Positions 22,513 through 32,882 of a DNA stretch of 64,000 nt are shown piece by piece. The stretch covers positions 4,402,001 through 4,466,000 of the forward strand of contig BTPP01000003.1 in the NCBI GenBank assembly GCA_037102815.1. Reading direction: 5' to 3'. Made by a program: the position numbers and the translations under genes. Every line of letters begins with the position of its first letter. Positions within the stretch are counted from its first letter, which is position 1. This stretch comes from Neurospora intermedia (taxonomy: Eukaryota; Ascomycota; Sordariomycetes; Sordariales; Sordariaceae). The notes beneath the pieces are model-generated. The model ran no database searches and was not told the DNA's origin. It saw nothing but the letters and a program-made list of their open reading frames with translations.

Positions 22513-25115
22513 TCAACTAGCCCAATAAAGACTCTCACTACTATCCCACGCAAACTGATTTCCACCGCCCCTATTATTCCTCGCCTCTCTCCTCTCCTTA
22601 TCCGCCAACCTCCAGTTCTTGATCCTGTCACCGATAGCGGCGTTTCCATTGATGGTTCCATGCTCGGAAGTCACCTCCTCTCCCCGCCCTTCACGGCGAT
22701 GGTCATGGCTATTCCGAGCTCTGAACTCAGCCGGTACGCCGATGCCAGTTGTTTCCTCTAATCTGCTGTGGTCAGGTTGTTGCTTGGGATTCGGGGTAGA
22801 CCCAGTCGCGCTATCAGGAACCAAGCTCGACGCACCTCCAGGGAGCGCCGGCATCCCCGAGAGTTGCGACACGTGCCGTGCGGGATCGATGCCGTTGGTG
22901 TTGTCTAGGTCCCAGTAGTAAGACGGCTGGGTGCTGGGATGGTTGTGGCCACTATGCCAGGCGCTGTAAGGGGTTTTATCAATGTGACTATGGAAGCAGT
23001 GGTTGTGGTAATCGTGGTGGTGAAGAGGGGTATGCGGGACTTGCACATGCATGTGGCTGCTGTTCTCATGCAGCAGCTGCTGTTGATGCTGCTGTTGCTG
23101 TGTTTGTAGTTTTTGCAGCACGCTGTGGCGGTGGTTCAGATGGTTGAGGCGGTTGGAGATAATGCTCTTGTTGGCCGGAGGCATTCTTTTATCTCCAATG
23201 CCACTTCCGCTGCTTCCACTTTTGCTTCCGGCGCAGAGAGTAGATGAATGACGAGCTGAAGATTGGGACGGTGGTGGGGGCGGGGGAACCCCGTGCCAGC
23301 TATGTCTGTTGTCGGCGTAATCCTTGTGAATTTCGATCACCGTGTCCTTCTCCTTGATATCGGCAATGTGGCCACAATCACCATCGTAGCATTCGCCTTG
23401 GAAAGCACAGGTGTCAATGATGTCGAAGCGCGGTCGGTTGCAATCAAAATGACCCTCAATTTCGAGTCCATGCCCGCCGCGGCCGGTCTTTGTATGTCCA
23501 GGCCGCCAGTGTTTGCCACAGGCGTAGAATACGTCCGGATGGAGAGTTGAAAGCCTTTGCCATGTCGTCAAATTGCTCTTTTCGTCCAGAACCAGCATGA
23601 CGCATCCACAGACCAGCCCCAAGATGATGACAGCGGTGATGATCCATGCACCGACTCGGTCGGCAGTGCTAAGCGGCGAATAAGGAACCGCAATGCTAAA
23701 CGGATCCGTCTTACCAACATCTCCGCCGCCGGCTCCTGGGTCTCCCGCGCTCGTGCCGCCCGTATGGTTAGTAACGGGAGCGGCGACGTGCTCGATCATG
23801 TTGGCCAGGACAAGCTCCATCGCAGCCATCTGCTGGCCAACCCCCGTTGTGCCGTCCCATTTGCCGTGTTCCGTCCACTTGAGTCCGCACATACGACCGT
23901 TGCCGCCACCGATGCACGTGGATGTGGCAGCTATAGCTGTGGATTTTAGAAGAGGCTTGATGCGATGATACGTCCATGGCGCCCACTTTGTCGTGGCGGC
24001 CATGGCGCGCGAAAGGTATGCCTTGAAGCTCTGCTGGTCAAGATCGCATAGATTGACAGGCTCACAGGCGACTTCTGTCATGATGTTACGTTGCGGGCCT
24101 GTAAAGAAGACACCAAGACCGTTAATTAGGCCTTCGACGCGGCTTCGCCAGACCTCTCTCGTGTTTCCCGTGGTATAGTTGTACATGGCTGCGGCGCCTA
24201 GGAGGAAGGCACCGCTGTTATACGTCCATTGATAAGGAGTGATCTCGGAGCAGTTGCTTGTATGTGCCCCATCGTAAATGTAGTAAGTCTGCGTATCCAT
24301 GAATTTGGACGAGACCATCCAATCCCACGTCTTATCGGCCCAATCCGCATATGACTGATTGCCCGTGTACCGAGCGAGGCGGGCGGCAATGTTGAAGAAA
24401 CATGCTTGGGAAATGGAGTTCTTGTAGTCGTAGCCCTGGTTCCAGGTGAAGATCTGCCAGCGGAGCCCTCCACCACATTTCTGGGTGTCCCACCGGGCAG
24501 CTTGCGTGTTGAAGACGGCTTGTGCCAGAGCCAGCCATTGCGGCTTGTCGCTCGGTGGATCCTGGAATTTGGACTCGGCTGCTGACATGACCGTCATTCC
24601 CCAAAACCCTTGATCATCGTTACCTTCTGTCATGGTTTGGTTGGGCGGCATGTAGTCACTGTTTGGGCCGGCCTGGAAAAGCAGTCCCTGCTGAATGAGG
24701 TCATTCCATTGTGTATCGCCGGTATAGTACCAGTAGTCAATGAGCGAGCCCATCAAAGCGCCCGCTTCCCACCCTATAGATAGTGCTATCAGGTTAGAAG
24801 ATGGCTCAAGGGGGTCAGCTTGTTGCACACTTCACTGACAGTAATAAGGCTGAGGCAACAGGCCTGGAATTCCTCCTGGTTGGTTGCCAGAGTAGAACGA
24901 CATCATGTCCTCGGCCATGAACCTGGCGGCATGCTTGAGCGAGTCTTGAGAAAATGTTAGTATCATGCACTGCAGATGAGGGGCAGCAAGGGCAGCAGGA
25001 GATGACCTATTGAGCTCAAATCCAGATCATAACCTGCAATCACATCGGCTATCATCAACAGGGCGGTTATGAACCTGGCGCACAGGAAACTGGCCTCGGT
25101 CTCATGGGCTCTCAT
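22513..25115 (-). CDS. GH76 mannosidase (DFG5/DCW1-type) with membrane anchor and long cytosolic tail
   Basis: The lumenal half is a glycoside hydrolase family 76 domain. This family processes GPI-linked alpha-1,6-mannan proteins for attachment to the cell wall. Exons are 25115-25007, 24944-24840 and 24773-22513, giving 824 residues. A signal-like N-terminus (FITALLMIADVIA) is followed by LDLSSIDSLKHAARFMAEDM, then PYYWWEAGALMG, and the catalytic Asp pair at 124-125 in EGNDDQGFW. Several Asn-X-Ser/Thr sites fit secretion. A Gly/Thr-rich linker leads to a membrane helix near 446-467 (VGAWIITAVIILGLVCGCVMLV). After it come about 357 further residues rich in His, Gln and Pro. DFG5 and DCW1 normally end with a GPI signal, so this architecture is unusual; the tail is uninterrupted and in frame. 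Confidence 0.85.
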
Positions 25116-26427
25116 GGTGAGTCAGCTACATCCAATACCGGATTTAATGGTGAAGAACAAGATCCAAGGTCAAAAGACTCCAAAAAGTTCCAAAAAGAAA
25201 AAGAAAAAAAAAGCACCGAAAGCTTGGAATGAGCTTTGTGGTTGCAAGACGTGGAGAGATCGGGAGATGTGAAGAGACTGCAATGAACAACCAAGGAGAT
25301 GAGGCGTGTTCAGATGGGCTTGTGATAAACCGCAACTAGCTGGGAACCCCAGCATGGTCCTTCCCCATCATGTCATCCTCGTTTCATTCCAGAAGGCAGA
25401 GTCTAACTGTCCGTCCAAGGGCATTGCTTCTCTTCTGAGGGTCAGGATCGTATCCTTGCAAAATCAGGCAAGCGCAACTGTTCCAAGCAAGCTTCAACGG
25501 TGAATGTCTGGCAACAGAGAAAGGATCTTCCACCAGACATAACGAAGAGCATGGTGCCGGACATTCTAGTGAGAGTATGCCGGCCACTTGGCCAGGTAGG
25601 CAAGCAAAGACCGGATGGCAACTGACCAGAAGGCAACTGGCCTCGGCATTGCTATTTCAGTAGTGAATGGGGACCTTGAACTCTCTTCGTTGCCTTGTAT
25701 GAAAACGGCGAACAGCAAAATTGTCCCAAGGATAATTGACGTCTATATTCGTCAACATTTTGTACAGCTTGTCTGTGCTCTTTTGATGTCCTGAACTTGG
25801 GTACTCCATGTTGAAGCCCGAGGAGTAAATTGTACCGTCACGCAGACGGGAAGAAGCGCGGCGGATAAGGAAGGGTTGGAAAGAGAGCATTTGTAAAAGC
25901 AGGAATCTAGTGCAAGTCAAGTGTTGCATACATGGAAGATTACAAATGCACATATCGGCATGAACAGATGTACCCAGATGCTGGATATGTATAAATGTAT
26001 ATTCACAGTCGGACGTCCACATTTATGCAGCAAGTTTGGATAAACTTGCTCTGTCCGAGGTCTCATGTTAAAACCTTGCGGGGCAAACGCTCAGAACGCT
26101 AACAGATCCGGACTGGAACACCAGACGACCAAGGTTTAGTCACTGACGGGCCGCATATTATATTCACTCGAGGCGGAAGTCCGAAAAGGAGGCAAGCTAC
26201 TGATACCAGAAAGACAGTATGCCCTTAGACTATAAGGTTCACCAGAGCTTTCCTATTGCTCTTCCCTCCTTTCCTGTTAGTCCAAGCAACTCAGCGTCGG
26301 AAAATGCCCAACTTCGTCCAGATTTTCGACATCACCAAGCATCCATCATCATCTTAATTATATTCCTTCCAAGCTGACGCTTTTGAACATCTACCTTGTG
26401 TAGTCATCATTCTCTATTCCAGACAAG
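25116..26427. promoter_or_regulatory. divergent region between GH76 and EAF-like genes
   Basis: About 1.3 kb between divergent starts, with no supported gene. Open frames here are short and lack domains. Confidence 0.45.
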
Positions 26428-29156
26428 ATGGGTATTGCCGACCTCCTCGATGAGATTGCCAATGGGTCGACGTCACGTCCTGGTGTCGACAAGGTCATAG
26501 AGCCTCCTCCTCCTCAAGCCCCAGAAAGCAGACCCTGTCTTCCGCGTGCTCCCCTGCCTGGTTCAGCCCGTACCACTCACCAAATAGCAAAGGAAACGAC
26601 GACAAGTCGTCCCAAAGGTCGTGGTACTACAAGGGCAGGGGGTCCTCAGACTGCTTCTAGCCCCAGGGGCAACTCCAACAATCAAGCCCCGGTGGCCGTT
26701 GCTTCTTCAAGGTACAACAGCGGACGTCCCACACCACAGCCCAGGGCGGGCAGCGGCCCCACTCGTACCCCACGCACCACCAGTGCCCGTGCGGATCCTC
26801 TCGCCAAGCCGAACCGAAACCCGGGGTAAGTTCGTTCAATTGTCACTTGCTGCGCCGTTGAACCCTATGCCCTGCACTTTCCAGCAGGCCTCTCAGCCGC
26901 CGTAATAGGCTGTGATCACCTCAAGCTGTGAGACGAGACAGGCAAGACAGGGCAGGGGGAGGGCACTGTCCGATGATCGCCGCTTGGGCAGGGCAGTCCC
27001 ACTGTCCCACATCTCTCGCAAGTGCCCGGCCCGGAACCTGGAACTACCCATGAATCCCGGTGTCTAGTCCACTCCCGCGGGCTCCTGCGCCAGCCTTCCG
27101 TCACCCTCCTTTCATCATCCGACTCCATCATCCATTCCACTTCACCATTCCCTTGTTGTTCTTGGCCTCCACCTTGCATCGTACCATTTACGTCTCGCCT
27201 TCCGTCTTCTTTGCCGACTTTTTGCTTGCCTCGTTGCTTGCTTCCATGTTTCTTGTATCTCCTAACCGTCACGCCTACCAGATTAACTGACCGACCCGCG
27301 ACCAGTCCTTCCGATCGCCGTTCGCCTGCTACTTCTCAACCGCCTGTCCGCAAGCAGCAGACCACGAAGCCTGCGAAGCCCAGGAAACCCACAGACAGCA
27401 GCACTGCCACCAAAAAGCCTGCAACCGCATCGTCCTCTCGTGCCGCTGCTCCGTCTATCAAGGCCGAATCTAAACAGCCGCTCCAACCCGTCGACGGACC
27501 CGTCACACCTCCGGACGACCCCGACACAACAGATTGCGAGTCTCTGTTCGGCGATTCTCTGTTTGAAACCATTGAAGAGCGCCCAAAGCCCGCTCGTTTC
27601 CGTCGGGGCAAAGGCTCGCTGCTGAAGAAGATCATCGGCCAGACAAAACGCGAAGCCACGATTCGGAGACAAACACAGGCACAGCTTCAAGCTGAAGCCG
27701 CCAAACGAGCCGCGGAAAAGGCCAAAGAAGCAGAGATTGAGGCTGAGAGACGGGCAAAATCCGCCAAAAGTGCCGGAGCCGCGAGAGAAGCTAGGAAGCT
27801 CGCCGCGAGATCTTTGCTCAGCCCCTCGCCCACCCCCTTGCCCGCCCCTACGGTCATCCCGGCCGGTGCCAAACAAAAGCTCATCGGAGAGGTGAGGCTC
27901 AACGACGACAGCCCATTGTCGACACTCTTGGCCACCTCAGGCGCCGATATGGATCCACCAAAGCATGGCAACTACCCCATCATTCTTAGTGATGCCTTAC
28001 TAGGCAAGGCGTCCAAAGAAACAGTCAGTGGCATTCGCTGTAAGTCTTTACTTTCTTGCTTGTCACAGCTACTGTCAGTTTATCACTGACCCTGGAATAT
28101 ACAGACAATCACAAACCGGCGCTCTCGTCTGACATTGCCCCGAGCCAATCACGGCTTAAGCGGTCCGCGAAGGATGGTTCGTACAACCTCGGCTTCGATG
28201 ATAACGGAGACAAGTATCAATACAATGGCGTCCGCACTGCAGCAGACGGCCAATACGTGCTCGTCTTCGACCCAGACCGCAAGGCTTTCGTGCTTCATCA
28301 GGTCGATTCAATGTTCAACATGAACATCGCCAAAACACCGACCGACACCAATGCCGCGAAGCAGTTCCCTCCTTTGGATGTCAAGGGCACTGTTCTCGAC
28401 AAACCGGCCCCGAAGCAAAAGGCATCAACAGCCGCATCCAGGAACAAGGAAGCGCCTGCCAAGAACGCCCCTGCTGGCAGGGGAAGAGGAGGAAAGTCAG
28501 CCCAAAACAAGCAGAATCCCGCAACATTACCTCCCTCCAAGCCTGCCTCGCCGCCGCGTGCAGAGGCAGAGGGACACGCGACCAAGCACCGCAAGCCAAC
28601 ATCCGCTGATTCCGAAGACGAGGATGAGGATGACGATGATGGTGGCTTGACGATAGAATACCCCGATGGTCCTCCGCCAGAACGGTTCAAGCCAGCAGTC
28701 AACAAGTATGCTTCTCCTGCTCTCGCCCTGACCCGGCGCTTTTCCGAGTTTGCGGCCGCTTATAACCCGGACGAGGAAGAGGACGTCAATATGGACGCCG
28801 AATTCGAGTCTCGGTTTAATGAAGACGCCGATGGAGAAGGTGGCGGATACGAAGACGACGATGAGGAAGAGGAGGAAGACGAGGACATGGTGGATGCTTT
28901 GGCCCTACCCAGCCCGATCAACAAACCAGCGGCATTAGCAAGGACCAATAGCTATCACGAGAACCCATTGCCTCCTCCCGACCGCTTCAGTTTCGACGAT
29001 GGCTCCGATATGGAGGCAGAGTTCGAGAACGTTCAAGAATCAGCGCCGGTCAATATTCAGGCCAATGCCGCTGATGGTATTGATGATGCCGAGATTGCTG
29101 CTATGGAGGCGGAACTTGCGAAAGACATGGAGAGTGACGTTAGCGAGGAGGAGTAA
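26428..29156 (+). CDS. EAF-type transcription elongation factor with long N-terminal extension
   Basis: The C-terminal part carries the EAF (ELL-associated factor) N-terminal domain, which in other organisms stimulates RNA polymerase II elongation with ELL. Exons are 26428-26825, 27306-28039 and 28105-29156, giving 727 residues. The first intron is 480 nt, long for this locus, but has donor GTAAGT, a TAACTGAC branch site and keeps frame. The EAF domain begins at an internal Met, residue 348 (27949; MDPPKHGNYPIILSDALLGK), and runs through GIRYNHKPALSSD and YVLVFDPDRKAFVLHQVD. The tail is acidic (repeated Asp/Glu) and ends EAELAKDMESDVSEEE. The 347 residues before Met348 are Pro/Ser/Thr-rich with a basic helical segment near 240-290. 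Two genes or two start sites are possible instead of one long protein. Confidence 0.75.
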
Positions 29157-30325
29157 TCCCGTTTCCGCACCTCGGCATTTTAATCATGGGGTATAATTGG
29201 TTCAGCATCTTGAACCTCGTCAGGTAAATGCATTTAGTTTTGGCTATGGAGTTGTCAGCATTTTGCAAGGGCTGGGCCTTTGAGGAATTAAGAAAGCTGG
29301 CGTTAGGTTCACAACGGAGCAGTTGGTAATAAGTAGCGAAAAGTTGAAGAGAGGAGGTAAATTTAGCGATAAAGTAGTTATAATCGGTTTTCAGCAGCTA
29401 CCAGGTAGGTAGATCTACTCATGGACGGCCATCGGTGGAACATAGAAACGGGCTGTAGCCCGGATGGGATACCCTTTGATGATATCTCTTGATGATACTC
29501 TTTGATAAGTGATCAATACAAGCCATTCTTACAATTCGTCGAGCTCGACTTGTGTACATCTACCATAGTCTGTCCCACTTGACGTGCATCCGGTTTCTAA
29601 CGCTTGAAGAACGGTTCAGTCTGATTTGCAACCGAAGGTTCTATATGATGAAAAGTTCATACTTCCAAGTCCAATGACCCAGTTTGCTGCGCTCTACTTC
29701 TGGGAGATCGTGGATGTGATGACATATCAACCAACTCCCAACCCAACGCGTATTGTCCGTTATATCTACTCCAGCGCCATGTTGAGCGGTGCCTCGTGGT
29801 CGCAAAGGTAAACAGAGAAGGTTCAATACACTACAGACCCTCCCGAGTGCTTTCAAACTACCTGGTAGGGACACAGATCTTGGATCCTCAGGTGCTCTCA
29901 ACTACCAGGTGGTGACTCTTGCCACCCCACTCCTTCAAGATCAGAGGCACCAGTTTTATACTGGCTAGGATGATAACCCAGCAGCAACAGTAGCAAACTC
30001 TGACGAATCCATGATGTCCTATAGTTAACAAACATGGTAGTGAAACCTTCAAGCTATAAGTATTTCCCCAAACGTGATCCCTCACACTTGCCCTGGCTTC
30101 CAACCTCCTTATTCCCAAGGATACCTACTTCTAGATAGAACCAACCGCATATCATCGGGAGGCTGAGGCTGGCTGATCAACCATCCCGTGTGTGTCGTCG
30201 TGCGTGGCACTGGCATGATCACTTCAAAAACCCCGTATCAAGAGCCTAGGTTGTCGAGAGGTACAGGTACAGCAGCTTCCAGGTTCGCACCTTTGGATTG
30301 AAATCAAGACTTTAGTCTTTAGTCT
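29157..30325. other. intergenic, convergent EAF-like and RID 3' ends
   Basis: About 1.2 kb with no supported gene or RNA gene. It contains several short direct motifs of GGTAGGTA type that also occur elsewhere in the window. Confidence 0.45.
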
Positions 30326-32851
30326 TTAGTCGTCAAAAAGCTCCATTGGCTCCTTCCTGGTCCCCCCCTTTTTTTGGTTTTCCTTCTTGACTACTACGGG
30401 ACTCTTCGAAGAACTCGAGCCGTTGGTCGATTCCGCCGCTGATGAAGAAGTTGTAGTAGTGGAACTCGATGTGGAGCTTGTCGAGCTGGGTGAGCTAAAG
30501 GGTTCTGTTCTGGGTGGTGGGGCTGTGAAGAACAGCTTTCTCCGGACTGTTTCTCCTTGCATGGTGTTGTGACGAGTTTGTTGTTGGGAGGAGAAACTAT
30601 TGGCCTTCGATGAACCTGTCCTTGTACAAGTACTTGTACTTGGGCCTCCTCCTCGAATTGGGTTTGTTGGGCCGGGGCCGGGGCCTAGAGGTAGATGTGA
30701 ATGTGCCGGATGTTGATGTTGTACTAGTGACACTCGCGGCGAGGCTTCTACCTCTACTGAGGACTCACGTATGGTTGCCGTGTCGGATCTTTCATCGTCT
30801 TCTCGATCTTGGTCCTGGTCCAAATCTAGGTTGGAAATGTCCTCATCCAGATCCAGATCGATGACCGTCTTTTGCTTTGCTTGAGCTGCTGCCGGTTGTT
30901 GACAGGGGGATGTGTTTCCTACCAACCGCGCCCTTTTGCTGCCATTGTTATCAATCAATTCGACGGCAGCAAATTGGCGGCGTCGTTTCCGGCTGCTCAA
31001 AAAGGTGACCTCCCCGTCGTCCTCCTCATTGCGCCCGACATTTTCAAGTTTCCTCGGGGTTCGAAAGGGTGGTGCCTCTGCAGTGCGTGCCTGTGCCTGA
31101 CGGATTATATTGTCCCGTTTATCTAGGCATCCGACAAGATGCTTATATAACAGCTTCACGAAGATGGGCGGGAATGCGTTTCCGATCTGTTTCTTGATAT
31201 AGCTTCCGGCGAATTTGTGATGCATCGGGAAGCCTTGCAAGAGGGCATACTCCTGGGGGGTGAATTGGCGCAAGCCAGACCAGTGGTAATTCTCGGCAGC
31301 ACCACATGTGACCGTATAAGGAAGTGGCTTGTCGCCGTCCCAAGGTGCTTTGCGCGTCGGGAAAGGTTGTGAATAGGGCTGATGCAGAGGATGTCTCCTT
31401 CTCCCATCAATGGCTGCTAAAGCCTGCCGGGCTGTGGTTACGGGCTTAAGACCATTGCCATGAGTGGGTGAGGGAAATGGGGGTAGCTTCTCCCCTGGAC
31501 CAGCACCAATCATGATCAGCCTCCTCCGAGGCTGAGGTAGGCCGTAATGGGAGAAGTTTACCACCTTCCATCGGACAGAGTAGCCATGGTCAGTGAATCC
31601 ATGGACGAGGCTCTGGAAGAAATTATCGAACCGAGGGTGTAGAATGCCGAACGTTTGTTCGACGGTGAAGAGGCGAGGCCGGATCTTCTCAATCAAGTGG
31701 GTGCAAGAGAAGAGGATTGCGAGATTTTTCTCGTCATTCTGGCCAGGTCGTGTATGGGCCGGAGACCATACTTGACAGGGAGGTGACAGGTGTAAAATAT
31801 CGACGCGATGTCGAATTTCTTTGTCGACAATGAACTCATGCATGTCAATGTCGTGAATGGTAGTGCCTGGACCTTGGAAGTTAACGTTTAGAGACGCCAC
31901 CGCGTGCTCCCAATTGTCGACGCAAAACTCTAGATGGACTCCAGCATCAGTTATGCCTCGTGAAGCACCACCGGCTCCGGCAAATGTATCACCGGCCGTA
32001 TACTTCTGATCGGATGGCACTTGTTTCGGACCACGTGCTGTCAAGGATGGAAGCGTGGATGTAAGATCGTCAACATTGTGAACATACCCATGTCCATGTT
32101 CCTGTCCCCCAGGTAGGAATGACCCTCCTGGAACCTTACCACCGCGCCAGCCATTCACCAGTACTTCGTCAGATAGTCGAAATCCCTCATCTGCTTCATT
32201 TTCTTCCACTCTAACAAATGACCATTCTCGAGGTTTATCGACGTGGTGGTACTCGACATAGCTGTAGCGGCATACCAAAATGCCCATGTCCTTCACCTGT
32301 TGTCTCTTGATTGCCATATCTGCAGACTCGTCTCGGTACCGGGGAAATTGGGCGTTCGTTACGCGGAGTTCTCTGGTCGTCAGTACGTTCTCGGGGTTGA
32401 TGTCGAGAATAGCCTGTTCCCTCCAGGGCCGAGGGTCGCGAGTATCAACTGATGCTACTAAACAGCATTCGTTGAGTTGCTTTGGCAACATCCCATTCAT
32501 CTCCTTGGCTCTAGTGAACCCGTGGCCTCTTATCGTAACGTTGTTCACGTGAGCTTGCCGAACCTTTACTATCGAATTAACCCGGACAAAGCTTATCGAA
32601 AATCTGCCGATGGGTGCCTTTAATTCGACGGTCATCCCTGGTCGTACGATGAAGCCCTGGTCGCGCAGGAAAAAAGAAGGCAGAGCCTCCTCTTCAGGTC
32701 TTGATCCGAAGGCCCTGTCAAGTTCGGAGGGTTCGATATCGTCTTCTGTGATATCGATAACCTCAGCGACTTCCTCCTCGACCTCTTCTTCATCATGGAT
32801 TTGAACGACGTCGTCTTCGTCGTCTATGATAAAGGGGTTTTGCTCGGCCAT
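30326..32851 (-). CDS. rid: RID/Masc1-type DNA cytosine methyltransferase
   Basis: This is a nuclear cytosine-5 methyltransferase-like protein of the RID/Masc1 class, required in Neurospora for repeat-induced point mutation before meiosis. The single open exon gives 841 residues from the ATG at 32851, very near the N. crassa RID length. In order: acidic N-terminus (VIDITEDDIEPSE), motif I FAGAGGASRG near 290, catalytic Cys359 in LSPPCQVW, the class-defining EQT (398-400) in place of the usual ENV, motif VIII GLPQPRRR, and a target-side IGNAFPP. The last 250 residues are low-complexity (Ser/Gln/Thr). The frame is open upstream to 33016 through a poly-proline stretch encoded by a C26 tract, but the shorter start gives the expected family N-terminus MAEQNPF. 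It is divergent from the HhH-GPD glycosylase gene. Confidence 0.93.
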   Translation of the reverse strand: MAEQNPFIIDDEDDVVQIHDEEEVEEEVAEVIDITEDDIEPSELDRAFGSRPEEEALPSFFLRDQGFIVRPGMTVELKAPIGRFSISFVRVNSIVKVRQAHVNNVTIRGHGFTRAKEMNGMLPKQLNECCLVASVDTRDPRPWREQAILDINPENVLTTRELRVTNAQFPRYRDESADMAIKRQQVKDMGILVCRYSYVEYHHVDKPREWSFVRVEENEADEGFRLSDEVLVNGWRGGKVPGGSFLPGGQEHGHGYVHNVDDLTSTLPSLTARGPKQVPSDQKYTAGDTFAGAGGASRGITDAGVHLEFCVDNWEHAVASLNVNFQGPGTTIHDIDMHEFIVDKEIRHRVDILHLSPPCQVWSPAHTRPGQNDEKNLAILFSCTHLIEKIRPRLFTVEQTFGILHPRFDNFFQSLVHGFTDHGYSVRWKVVNFSHYGLPQPRRRLIMIGAGPGEKLPPFPSPTHGNGLKPVTTARQALAAIDGRRRHPLHQPYSQPFPTRKAPWDGDKPLPYTVTCGAAENYHWSGLRQFTPQEYALLQGFPMHHKFAGSYIKKQIGNAFPPIFVKLLYKHLVGCLDKRDNIIRQAQARTAEAPPFRTPRKLENVGRNEEDDGEVTFLSSRKRRRQFAAVELIDNNGSKRARLVGNTSPCQQPAAAQAKQKTVIDLDLDEDISNLDLDQDQDREDDERSDTATIRESSVEVEASPRVSLVQHQHPAHSHLPLGPGPGPTNPIRGGGPSTSTCTRTGSSKANSFSSQQQTRHNTMQGETVRRKLFFTAPPPRTEPFSSPSSTSSTSSSTTTTSSSAAESTNGSSSSKSPVVVKKENQKKGGTRKEPMELFDD

Positions 32852-32856
32852 TCTGC

Positions 32857-32882
32857 GGGGGGGGGGGGGGGGGGGGGGGGGG
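32857..32882. repeat. 26-nt homopolymer (C on the rid strand) at the rid start
   Basis: The run of 26 G on the + strand is 26 C on the rid coding strand. It ends five bases before the rid ATG and is followed by GCAGA, so it can serve as the pyrimidine tract of a 5' leader intron whose acceptor lies two bases before the ATG. Confidence 0.95.
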
